Assembly: GCF_039839785.1 (NCBI RefSeq)
Contig: NZ_JBDOQT010000001.1
Span: 1,674,001-1,738,000 of the forward strand
DNA from: Pelagibius sp. CAU 1746
Lineage (GTDB): Bacteria > Pseudomonadota > Alphaproteobacteria > Kiloniellales > Kiloniellaceae
Reading direction: 5' to 3'
DNA: 64,000 nucleotides
The notes below the pieces were generated by a model, which made no database searches, was not told the origin of the DNA, and was given only the letters and a program-made list of their open reading frames with translations. The position numbers and the translations under genes are program-made. Every line of letters starts with the position of its first letter. The stretch's first letter is position 1. Shown here piece by piece: positions 34,065-42,272 of the stretch.

Positions 34065-36578
34065 ATGATCATCGCCGACATCGTTCTGACCACCGCCGTG
34101 CTGCTCATGGTCGTGGCCAGCGTGCAGCCGCTCGCACGGCGCACCGGCCTGCCGTTTACGGTGGTCCTGGCCGTGGTCGGCGTGCTGATCGGCCTGGCGG
34201 CGCTCTGGGTGCTGCGCAGCCAGGCGGTCCGGGAACTGGACGAAGTGGCGGAGATGGTGATCGATATCCCGGTCTCCTCCGCCACCTTTCTGACCATCCT
34301 GCTGCCGCTGCTGCTGTTCCAGGGCGCCATCACCATCGACGTGCGCCGCCTGGCCCAGGACATCGCCGCCGTTGTCCTGCTGGCGGTGCTGGCCGTGGTC
34401 GTCGCCCTGGTGGTGATCGGCGGCGCCGTCTACTTGGTGGCGCCCATGCCGCTGGTGGTCTGTCTGCTGTTCGGCGCCATCGTCGCCACCACCGATCCCA
34501 GCGCGGTTATCGCCCTGTTCCGCGATCTCGGCGCGCCGGCGCGGCTCACCCGCCTGGTGGAGGGCGAGAGCCTGCTGAACGACGCCACCGCCATTGCCGC
34601 CTTCGGCGCCTTCTTGACCGTCGTCGTCACCGGCCAGGACTTGAACTTCTGGATGGTGACGGAGGATCTCGCCTGGCGGCTGTCGGGAGGCATCCTGGTC
34701 GGCCTGCTGGCCGGCCGCGCGGCGGCGCAGTTGCTCTCTTTCCTGCGCTCCTACCGCGGCGCGCAGATCACCGTCACCGTGGCGCTGCCCTATGTCGTCT
34801 ACGTGCTCTGCAACAACTACCTGGAGGTCTCGGGCGTCGTCGCCGTGGTCGCCAGCGGTCTGGTGCTGAGCGCGGTGGGGCGCTCGCGCTTTCAGCCGGA
34901 GGCCTTCCAGTTCTGCCTCGACACCCTGGAGCAGCTCGCCTACTGGGCCACCAGCCTGGTCTTCGTGCTGGCCGCGATCCTGGTGCCGCGGCTGCTGGAA
35001 GCCGCCACCCTGGCCGATCTGCTCTACCTGTTGGTCGCGGTGCTGGCCGCCCTGGTCGCCCGGGCCGTGATCCTCTTCGGGGTCTTCCCGCTGCTCTCGG
35101 CTGCGCGGGTGGTGCAGAAGGTCACCACGCCGATGAAGACCGTGATCATCTGGGGCGGACTGCGCGGCTCGGTCACCCTGGCGCTGGCCCTGGCGGTGAC
35201 GGAGAACCTGGACGTCGAGCCGGAGGTGAAGAGCTTCATCGCCATCCAGGCGACCGGCTTCGCGCTCTTCACCCTGCTGGTGCAGGGCACCACCCTCAGT
35301 CCGCTCATGCGCTGGCTCGGCCTGGACCAGCTCTCGCCCATCGACCGCGCCTTTCGCAGCCAGGTTCTGACCCAGTCGCTGTCCAGCGTGCGCTCCAACC
35401 TGCGTTCCTTCGCCGGGCGCTACGAACTGGATGACGACCTGGTCGACCAGGCGGTGCGCCCCTACAGCGATCGGCTGTCGCGGGTCGCGGAGGACAACTC
35501 CTTCGCTGAAGAGCTGAGCGACCGCGAGCGCCTGACCGTGGGCCTCATCGCCCTGGCCAATCAGGAAAAGGCTCTGATCGTGGAGCAGCGCTGGAGCGGC
35601 GGCCTGGCGAGCCCCTTGATCGACCGCTATCTGCTGACGGTCGGAGCGATGATCGACGGCGCGCGCGAGGGCGGGCGCCTGGGCTATCTGCGTGCCGCGC
35701 GGATGCCTTACAAGCAGACCTGGCGTTTCCGCCTGCTCGGGATGGCACACTCCCGCCTGGGGATCAGCCGGCCCCTCGCAACCTATCTGGGCCGGCGGTT
35801 CCAGTATCTCCTGGTCAACCGCATCCTCCTGCTTGAACTGGTGGTGTTCCTGGAGTTCCGGCTGGGCAGCCTGCTCGGCGACCGCCTGACGGAGCTGCTC
35901 GGCGAGATCGTCAATCAGCGCCTGACCGAGGTGGAACGCCATATCGATGCGCTGCGCCTGCAGTATCCGAATTTTGCCCGCGACCTCGATCACGCGGTTC
36001 TGGAACGCTATGCCTATCGCGAAGAGATCGAGCAGGTGGTGCAGATGCGCGAGGCCGGCATCATCAGCGAGGATCTGGCCCGCCACCTGCGCTCCGAGGC
36101 GGAGGACATCTACGCCAGCCGCAGGCGGTCCGGCGCCGTCGACATCCGCGTGACCATACCGGAGCTGTTGCGCGCCTTCCCTGTGTTCAGCAATCTCGGC
36201 GAAGACGATCTGAAACGTGTGGCAAAGCGCCTGCAGGAGCGCGTCTTCGCGGTCGATGCCTTCGTCTTCAAGAGGGGCGAGCGCGCGGACGGCATGTATT
36301 TCATCGCCAACGGCGCCGTCGAGATAGCCATCGGCGAGACCCAGCATCGCCTCGGGCGCGGAGATTTCTTCGGGGAGATGGGGTTGCTGGACCAGAGCCG
36401 GCGCAGTGCCTCGGTCCGTTCCATCAGCTATTCGCATCTGCTGTTCCTGCCGCGCGCCGCCTTCGAGGAACTCGGCCGCTCCTTCCCGCAGTGGCGCTCC
36501 AAGCTCGCCGAGGTCGCCCGCGACCGGCGGCAAATGAACCTCCGTGCGACGGAAGCGGGCGACCCCGGCGCTGAGTAG
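34065..36578 (+). CDS. NhaP-type cation:proton antiporter with C-terminal cyclic-nucleotide-binding domain
   Basis: An 837-residue CPA1 antiporter. Residues 1-410 hold about 12 membrane helices, with ATTDPSAV (141-148) and ESLLNDATA (168-176, the ND motif) forming the ion site, and GGLRGSVTLALALAV near 365. A long helical linker (about 430-700) follows. Residues 705-820 form a cNMP-binding domain: VFKRGERADGMYFIANGAVEI and the phosphate cassette FFGEMGLLDQSRRSASV. The layout resembles plant SOS1 and sperm NHE, suggesting Na+(K+)/H+ exchange gated by a nucleotide. The phosphate-binding Arg-Ala is here Arg-Ser-Ala, so ligand binding needs testing. Confidence 0.9.
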   Translation: MIIADIVLTTAVLLMVVASVQPLARRTGLPFTVVLAVVGVLIGLAALWVLRSQAVRELDEVAEMVIDIPVSSATFLTILLPLLLFQGAITIDVRRLAQDIAAVVLLAVLAVVVALVVIGGAVYLVAPMPLVVCLLFGAIVATTDPSAVIALFRDLGAPARLTRLVEGESLLNDATAIAAFGAFLTVVVTGQDLNFWMVTEDLAWRLSGGILVGLLAGRAAAQLLSFLRSYRGAQITVTVALPYVVYVLCNNYLEVSGVVAVVASGLVLSAVGRSRFQPEAFQFCLDTLEQLAYWATSLVFVLAAILVPRLLEAATLADLLYLLVAVLAALVARAVILFGVFPLLSAARVVQKVTTPMKTVIIWGGLRGSVTLALALAVTENLDVEPEVKSFIAIQATGFALFTLLVQGTTLSPLMRWLGLDQLSPIDRAFRSQVLTQSLSSVRSNLRSFAGRYELDDDLVDQAVRPYSDRLSRVAEDNSFAEELSDRERLTVGLIALANQEKALIVEQRWSGGLASPLIDRYLLTVGAMIDGAREGGRLGYLRAARMPYKQTWRFRLLGMAHSRLGISRPLATYLGRRFQYLLVNRILLLELVVFLEFRLGSLLGDRLTELLGEIVNQRLTEVERHIDALRLQYPNFARDLDHAVLERYAYREEIEQVVQMREAGIISEDLARHLRSEAEDIYASRRRSGAVDIRVTIPELLRAFPVFSNLGEDDLKRVAKRLQERVFAVDAFVFKRGERADGMYFIANGAVEIAIGETQHRLGRGDFFGEMGLLDQSRRSASVRSISYSHLLFLPRAAFEELGRSFPQWRSKLAEVARDRRQMNLRATEAGDPGAE

Positions 36579-37090
36579 TCCGGGACCGCTCGCGGCTGAT
36601 GCCACCGGTACAACGGAAGCAGCCGGGAGGCGCTGAAGGCCGCAGCCCGGGTCACCAAAGAGCAGGTTCAGGATTTGATGGTGGCTTGCCGCTGCTGGGT
36701 CCGAAGGTGAACTCGTCCTCGATCAGGCGGGCACGAAATCTTGCGGCCGGCCGCATGGCCCCCGTCGGCACGCAGGCTGCTGTAATTCGCAGGATATAAC
36801 CTTCGATTGTGAAGAACGCCATTTCAATCGTTTAGGTCGATGAATCAAAATTGGTATTACAAAAGAACCGAAAAATCGACGCCTGTAGCTTGGACAATTC
36901 CAGGATTTGTGGAGACGATCGGCGCCACCGATATCCAGAATTCTCATTGATAGCGAATTTGGCCGGAGCAATTTCTATCTCTGGTCCGGAAAACCCTATC
37001 TCTGAAAACCACTTATGAAAAACTTAAGGTCTTGGGCCTAATACAACGCATCAGAGAGCAGTGTAAACCTCCAGGTTGAGGAGCAATTCG
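36579..37090. other. AT-rich intergenic region before the sensor/chemoreceptor pair
   Basis: No gene is seen in 512 bases. The right half (about 36790-37070) is clearly poorer in GC than all neighbours. It contains a 9-base direct repeat CTATCTCTG at 36975-36983 and 36996-37004, exactly 21 bp apart, each followed by AAAACC, and a small inverted repeat TGGA/TCCA near 36893. It should hold the promoter of the downstream pair. GAGGAG at 37078 sets the start of the next gene. Confidence 0.55.
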
Positions 37091-37690
37091 ATGTTATCAA
37101 TGAGGGCATTCTGGGCGGCCTTATTGGTCTGTCTTCCAATCCTTTCGTCAGGCAGTGCGTCGGCCGATGAATGGCTGGTCCGTGAGCATGTCATTGACGA
37201 GATCCGGTCGTGGTCGTCGTCGCCGGTGGTCCTGTTGACCCTGGAGGCGAGCAACGAGCGTTACGCCGACCTAGACCAGGCGGGGATCGATGCCCTGGAC
37301 AAGCAGTGGCGCGCTGAGCGTGAGGTGGAGGACCAGCCGCTGATTACCGCCGTGCTCTCCAGCCCTCTGTCGAGCTACCTGACCCGGATTCAGGCGCGCT
37401 CGCGCGGCCTCTATACCGAGATTTTCGTGATGGACGCCAAGGGCCTCAACGCGGGCCAGTCCGCCATCACCTCGGACTTTTGGCAGGGCGACGAAGGCAA
37501 GTGGCAGAAGACCTATCGGGTCGGGCCCGAGGCCATCTTCATCGACGAGATTGAGATCAACGAGGACACGGGCACGGAAAACGCCCAGGTGAACCTCTCC
37601 ATAGCCCAGAACGGCCAGGTGGTCGGCGCGATCACGGTGGAAGTCAACATCACCGAGCTTCGCCGCCGCTCTGCCGCAGGCAAAGTCTGA
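37091..37690 (+). CDS. Secreted sensor-like protein (PDC/CACHE-like) upstream of a chemoreceptor
   Basis: A 199-residue protein with a Sec signal (to about residue 26, SGSASADEW). The rest looks like a solitary extracytoplasmic PDC/CACHE-type sensor: long helices, then IFVMDAKGLNAGQS, SDFWQGDEGKWQKTY, GPEAIFIDEIEINEDTG and a final strand NGQVVGAITVEVN. I recognise the pattern as one seen within sensor domains of chemoreceptors and kinases, but here there is no membrane or signalling part. ATG 37091 has GAGGAG at ideal spacing; a TTG 15 bases upstream is less likely. The chemoreceptor gene starts 27 bp later. Confidence 0.65.
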   Translation: MLSMRAFWAALLVCLPILSSGSASADEWLVREHVIDEIRSWSSSPVVLLTLEASNERYADLDQAGIDALDKQWRAEREVEDQPLITAVLSSPLSSYLTRIQARSRGLYTEIFVMDAKGLNAGQSAITSDFWQGDEGKWQKTYRVGPEAIFIDEIEINEDTGTENAQVNLSIAQNGQVVGAITVEVNITELRRRSAAGKV

Positions 37691-37717
37691 GCCGCCGTCC
37701 GTACTGGAGCCAAAGAA

Positions 37718-39400
37718 ATGAACCTTATCAACAACACCAAGATTTCGATCAAGCTGATCGCGGCTTTCGCGACCTTGGTTTTCATCATCGCTTGCCTGTC
37801 CGGCGTCACCTTCTTCCAGCTCGGTCAGGCGCGCGACCGTGTTGCCGACACCACACGCGTCAACGCCGTCACCGGCGACATGGAAGCCATGCGTCAGGAG
37901 GTGGCCAAGCAGCAGGCGGCCGTGCGCGGACTGCTGCTGAGCGGCAACCGCGAGTACATTCAGGAGTATACGAGCGCCAAGGCGGAGTACGACCGCCTAT
38001 TCGACTCCCTGCAGTCCCGGCTCACGGTCGACGAGGCGAAACAGCTCATAGTTTCGGCCGGTGCGCAGATCTCGAAATGGCAGGCCGACATCGTCACCCG
38101 TCAGATAAGCCTGATGCACAACCCCCTGACCGTCGACGAGGCGCGGGTGCTGGAAGCCAATGGCTACGGCGAACGCATGCTGGACGCCGCCAATAGGGAT
38201 CTGACGGAACTGGCCCAACTGGCCAAGGAGCTTACCGCCCGTAACGCAGAGGCGGTGGATTCGGCTTTCGACTTCACCCTCATGGCGCTGATGGCCGGCA
38301 CCGCTATCGCGATGCTCTTTGCCGCGGCTGCCTGGTTCGTGCTGTCGCGCGCCATCGCCACCCCGATCAACGGCATGTCGGCCTTCATGGGCGGCCTGGC
38401 CGAGGGGCACTATGACGAGCAGACCGCCAACCAGGACCGCGGCGACGAAATCGGCATGATGGCCAAGTCGGTCGAGTTCTTCCGTCAGCGCCTCATCGAA
38501 AACCGCGAGATGGAAGCGCGTGCGGCCAAGGAGAACGAAGAGAAGGCGGCCCGCGCCAAGCGCATCGAGGATATGACCAACGAGTTCGACAAGGCTTCCT
38601 CGCAACTGGTCGCCAGCGTCGCGGACGGCTCCAGCGAGCTGAAGCAGGTCGCTACTTCGATGTCGGGTATCGCCCAGCGCACCGAGGAGATGAGCACCAG
38701 CGTCGCCGCGGCCGCCGAGCAGGCCTCCAACAACGTAGAGACCGTGGCCTCGGCGACCGAGGAGATCAACGCTTCCCTCGCCGAGATCGCCGGTCAGGTT
38801 TCGCGCGCTACCGAGGTCGCCCAGGGCGCGGTGAAAGCGGCGAAGGACACCACCGGCGTCATCACCGGCCTGCGCGAACAGTCTGACTCGATCGGTGATG
38901 TTGTGAAGTTGATCAACGAGATCGCCGAGCAGACCAACCTGCTTGCCCTGAACGCCACCATCGAGGCGGCGCGCGCAGGGGAAGCCGGCAAGGGCTTTGC
39001 CGTGGTCGCCAGCGAGGTCAAGGGTCTGGCGACCCAGACCGCCAAAGCGACCGAGGAGATCTCGGCTCAGATCGCCAGCGTGCGGGGCGAATCCGAGAAC
39101 GCGGTCTCGGCAATCGATCATATCTCGACGGTCATTCAGCAGATCGACGAAATCACCACGGCCATTGCCGCGGCCGTCGAGGAGCAGACGGCGGCGACGC
39201 GGGAAATCGCCCGCAATGTCGCCGAAGCCTCGCGCGGCACCAGCGACGTGACCAGCAACATCACGCAGGTGAAGGGTGGGGCTGGCGAAACCGGCTCCGC
39301 TTCCCGCAACGTGCTGACGGCCTCCGAGGAGCTGTCGCAGCACGCCGAGCGCATGCGTGACACCGTGCAGAGCTTCATTGCGACCATCAAGGCAGCCTGA
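37718..39400 (+). CDS. Methyl-accepting chemotaxis protein
   Basis: A 560-residue transmembrane chemoreceptor. TM1 is at about 12-34, a helical CHASE3-like periplasmic domain at 35-187, TM2 at 188-209, HAMP at 210-262, and the cytoplasmic four-helix signalling domain runs from about 290. The hairpin tip [29 protein letters not shown] (split 401-429) is the CheA/CheW contact. Gln/Glu pairs suitable for methylation flank it. No CheR-binding pentapeptide is seen at the C-terminus. With the secreted protein just upstream it may form a two-part receptor. Confidence 0.93.
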   Translation: MNLINNTKISIKLIAAFATLVFIIACLSGVTFFQLGQARDRVADTTRVNAVTGDMEAMRQEVAKQQAAVRGLLLSGNREYIQEYTSAKAEYDRLFDSLQSRLTVDEAKQLIVSAGAQISKWQADIVTRQISLMHNPLTVDEARVLEANGYGERMLDAANRDLTELAQLAKELTARNAEAVDSAFDFTLMALMAGTAIAMLFAAAAWFVLSRAIATPINGMSAFMGGLAEGHYDEQTANQDRGDEIGMMAKSVEFFRQRLIENREMEARAAKENEEKAARAKRIEDMTNEFDKASSQLVASVADGSSELKQVATSMSGIAQRTEEMSTSVAAAAEQASNNVETVASATEEINASLAEIAGQVSRATEVAQGAVKAAKDTTGVITGLREQSDSIGDVVKLINEIAEQTNLLALNATIEAARAGEAGKGFAVVASEVKGLATQTAKATEEISAQIASVRGESENAVSAIDHISTVIQQIDEITTAIAAAVEEQTAATREIARNVAEASRGTSDVTSNITQVKGGAGETGSASRNVLTASEELSQHAERMRDTVQSFIATIKAA

Positions 39401-39444
39401 CCGATAGCAGGCCGCCCCGCCAAACCCGCGTGAGGCGGTTCTTG

Positions 39445-39481
39445 CGGGGCCTCGGGCGCTCAGGCCCGGGGCCCCGTTTTT
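39445..39481 (+). terminator. Rho-independent terminator after the chemoreceptor
   Basis: A GC-rich stem CGGGGCC-TCGGGC / GCCCGG-GGCCCCG is followed by TTTTT. It lies 45 bases past the chemoreceptor stop. Confidence 0.88.
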
Positions 39482-39612
39482 CTCCGCACCGCCGTAGCAA
39501 GCTGCTGCTGCCCTTCAATTGACACTTCCCGCACCTCCCGGCACGTAAGTGTCTTTGGTTGCCGCCGCATCTTGTGGAAAGCACAATGGGAAATCGAATT
39601 GCGGAGGATCGG

Positions 39613-40224
39613 ATGTTCCCCAAAACTGGGTCCCTGCCCGTTTATCGTGACGCCAGGAAGGACGATGCCCGCGCGCTGGCGCAGCTCATCGAGATCGCGG
39701 GTGAAGGAATACCCTCATACCTCTGGTCGCGGCAGGCGCAGGACGGCCAGACGGCCCTGGATGTCGGGACCGAGCGGGCGGCGCGCGACGATGCCAACTT
39801 CTCCTACCGCAACGCGGTGATCGCCGAGGTCGGGGGTGAGGTCGCGGGCATGCTGCTGGCCTATCCGCTGCCCGAACCGACGGCGGCCGATCTGGCCGAA
39901 CTGCCGGAAATCCCCGACCTGCTGCGGCCCCTCGTGGAACTGGAATACCAGGTCCCCGGCAGCTTCTATCTGAACGCCCTGGGCGTCTTCGATACCTACC
40001 GCGGCGCCGGCATCGGCAGCGCACTGCTGGCCATCGCCGAAACCCGCGCCAAGGCCGCAGGCTGCGCCACGCTGAGCGTGCAGGTCTTTGCCGAGAACCT
40101 CGGCGCCTACCGCCTCTACCAGCGCTGTGGCTATCAGGTGGCCGACCGCCGGCCGATCGTCGCCCACGCGTGCTATCCCTACAGCACCGAAGTCCTGCTG
40201 ATGACCCGCGCCGTCTCCCTGTAG
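39613..40224 (+). CDS. GNAT family N-acetyltransferase
   Basis: A 203-residue acetyltransferase. Y-LNALGVFDTYRGAGIGSALL holds the acetyl-CoA loop YRGAGIGS (about 131-138), and NLGAYRLYQRCGYQV is the conserved C-terminal strand-helix. The ATG 39613 follows GGAGG at six bases; two earlier in-frame ATGs lack a site. The region between is GNAT-specific (DARALAQLIEIAGEGIP). It resembles rimI-like enzymes of general type; the acceptor is unknown. Confidence 0.85.
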   Translation: MFPKTGSLPVYRDARKDDARALAQLIEIAGEGIPSYLWSRQAQDGQTALDVGTERAARDDANFSYRNAVIAEVGGEVAGMLLAYPLPEPTAADLAELPEIPDLLRPLVELEYQVPGSFYLNALGVFDTYRGAGIGSALLAIAETRAKAAGCATLSVQVFAENLGAYRLYQRCGYQVADRRPIVAHACYPYSTEVLLMTRAVSL

Positions 40225-40267
40225 CGGCTGGCGGGCCGCCGTGGCCTGCCCGGTTTTCCGTCTGGCC

Positions 40268-41752
40268 TTACTGAAACGCGGTTTCCGTGAAGCTGCGCAG
40301 CTTGCGGGAGTGCAGGCGTTCCGGCGGCATGGCGCGCAGCATCTCCATGGCGCGCAGGCCGATCTTGAGGTGCCGGTCGATCTGGCGCTTGTAGAAGGCG
40401 GTGGCCATGCCCGGCAGCTTCAACTCGCCGTGCAGCGGCTTGTCGGAGACGCAAAGCAAGGTGCCGTAGGGAACCCGGAAGCGGAAGCCGTTGGCGGCGA
40501 TGGTGGCGCTTTCCATGTCCAGGGCGATGGCGCGCGACTGGGAGAACCGCTGCACCGGCTCGCGGTGGTCGCGCAGTTCCCAGTTGCGGTTGTCGATGGT
40601 GGCCACCGTGCCGGTGCGCATGATCCGCTTCAACTCGTAGCCCTCCAGGCCGGTGACCTCCTCGACGGCGTCTTCCAGGGCGACCTGTACCTCGGCGAGC
40701 GGCGGGATCGGCACCCAGGTCGGCAGATCTGCATCCAGCACGTGATCTTCGCGCACGTAGCCGTGGGCCAGCACGTAGTCGCCCAGCGCCTGAGTGTTGC
40801 GCAGGCCCGCGCAGTGACCGAGCATCAGCCAGGCGTGCGGCCGGATGACCGCGATATGATCGGTGATGGTCTTGGCGTTGGAGGGGCCGACGCCGATGTT
40901 CACCATGGTGATGCCGCTGTGGTTGGGCGCCTTAAGGTGGTAGGCCGGCATCTGCGGCAGGCGTTCCGGACGCGGGCCGCCCGCTGGCGACACCGCCCCC
41001 CGCGCCGTCACCAGGTTGCCGGGCTCTACGAAGGCTTCGTAGTCGTTGCCGCTCTCCTGAAGGGCCTCGCGGGCCAGTTCGCAGAAGGCATCCATGTAGA
41101 ACTGGTAGTTGGTGAAGATAACGAAGTTCTGAAAATGCTCCGGCTGCGTCGCCGTGTAGTGGGCCAGGCGGTGCAGGGAATAGTCGACCCGCGGCGCCGT
41201 GAAGGGCGCCAGCGGCAGGGGTTTTCCCGGCTTGGGTTCGAAAGTGCCGTTGACGATGGCGTCGTCGGTGACGGCCAGGTCCGGCACGTCGAAGAGATCG
41301 CGCAAGGGGTGGACCAACTGCTCCACCAGGGCGCCTTCCACATGCATGCCGCCGGGAAAGGCGAAGTGCAGCGGAATGGGCGTCTGCGAGGGGCCGACCA
41401 CCAGCGGGACCTCGTGGTTCTTCAGCAGCAGGCCCAACTGCTGGATCAGGTAGTCGCGGAACAGGTCCGGACGGGTGATGGTCGCCGCGTAGTGGCCCGG
41501 TGTCGGTACGTGGCCGTAGGAAAGCCGCGAGTCGATATGGGCGAAGCTGGCGGTGGTGATGGCCACCTGCGGGTAGAAGGCGCGCAGCCGCCGCGGCGGC
41601 GCCTTGCCCGCCAGCAGGTCGTCGAAGCCGTGGCACAGGAAGTCCGTGGCCTGGCCGTAGAGCGCGATGAGCCGTTCCACCGCGGCCTCCGGGTCGGTGA
41701 AGGCTTCCGGCGCGGCGGTCTCGGGGGTCTCGATCTTGGGCAGTTCGGTCAT
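40268..41752 (-). CDS. amn: AMP nucleosidase
   Basis: Cleaves AMP to adenine and ribose-5-phosphate, a purine salvage and balance step. The 494 residues include the N-terminal Amn-specific domain (residues 1-200, RRLRAFYPQVAI, VVGPSQTPIPLHFAFPGG) and a C-terminal nucleoside-phosphorylase-like domain (NHSGITMVNIGVGPSNAKTITDHIAVIRP, GYVREDHVL, ALDMESATIAANGFRFRVPYGTLLCVSDKP split after about 290). The Asp/Glu MES segment is the base-binding site. It is transcribed alone and is away from the purine degradation cluster. Confidence 0.94.
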   Translation of the reverse strand: MTELPKIETPETAAPEAFTDPEAAVERLIALYGQATDFLCHGFDDLLAGKAPPRRLRAFYPQVAITTASFAHIDSRLSYGHVPTPGHYAATITRPDLFRDYLIQQLGLLLKNHEVPLVVGPSQTPIPLHFAFPGGMHVEGALVEQLVHPLRDLFDVPDLAVTDDAIVNGTFEPKPGKPLPLAPFTAPRVDYSLHRLAHYTATQPEHFQNFVIFTNYQFYMDAFCELAREALQESGNDYEAFVEPGNLVTARGAVSPAGGPRPERLPQMPAYHLKAPNHSGITMVNIGVGPSNAKTITDHIAVIRPHAWLMLGHCAGLRNTQALGDYVLAHGYVREDHVLDADLPTWVPIPPLAEVQVALEDAVEEVTGLEGYELKRIMRTGTVATIDNRNWELRDHREPVQRFSQSRAIALDMESATIAANGFRFRVPYGTLLCVSDKPLHGELKLPGMATAFYKRQIDRHLKIGLRAMEMLRAMPPERLHSRKLRSFTETAFQ

Positions 41753-41827
41753 GGTCGGGCTGAGCCTAGACCATTTGCTTCTTTCCCGCTATCGACCTTC
41801 GCGGCCTGCTTGTGGCAGCTTTGCGGC

Positions 41828-42250
41828 ATGGCAAGCGAAGCTTTCACCGGCGCCAAGATCGCCCTGGTCTGCGGCGCGGAACTCGTCGCCTATCGGCGCG
41901 ACGACTCGCCCGCGATCCCCTGGCCGGGACTCTGGGACCTGCCCGGCGGCGGGCGCGAGGGGGCCGAGACCCCGGCCGGTTGCGCCCTGCGCGAGGTCGA
42001 GGAGGAGTTCGGCCTGGCCCTGGTGCCGGGCCGGGTCCACTGGTGCCGCCGCTACCCCGCGATGCTGGACCCGCAGCGCGACAGCTACTTCCTGGCGGCG
42101 GAGATCAGCCAGGCGGAGGTCGCCGCCATCCGCTTCGGCGAGGAGGGGCAGTACTGGCGGATGATGTCCATCGCGGACTTCCTGGCCCTGCCGGATGCGA
42201 TCTCCCACCTGCAAGTGCGGCTCTGCGACTACCTGGCCGGCCGCGGGTAG
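41828..42250 (+). CDS. Nudix hydrolase
   Basis: A 140-residue pyrophosphohydrolase with a perfect Nudix box GGREGAETPAGCALREVEEEFGL (Gx5Ex7REUxEExGU, split about residues 40-62), which binds Mg2+. PWPGLWDLPGGG precedes it, a pattern typical of MutT-like proteins. It starts at ATG 41828 in a short gap that is divergent from amn; the huge open frame starting at 40241 is antisense to amn. The substrate (a nucleotide or coenzyme) is not determined. Confidence 0.88.
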   Translation: MASEAFTGAKIALVCGAELVAYRRDDSPAIPWPGLWDLPGGGREGAETPAGCALREVEEEFGLALVPGRVHWCRRYPAMLDPQRDSYFLAAEISQAEVAAIRFGEEGQYWRMMSIADFLALPDAISHLQVRLCDYLAGRG

Positions 42251-42272
42251 GAATGAAGGAAGGAGAGACCGC

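Noticed and set aside
36723-36971. 82-codon minus-strand frame in the AT-rich region
   Set aside because: No ribosome site and no known motif; I looked for transposase remnants here and found none that I could support.
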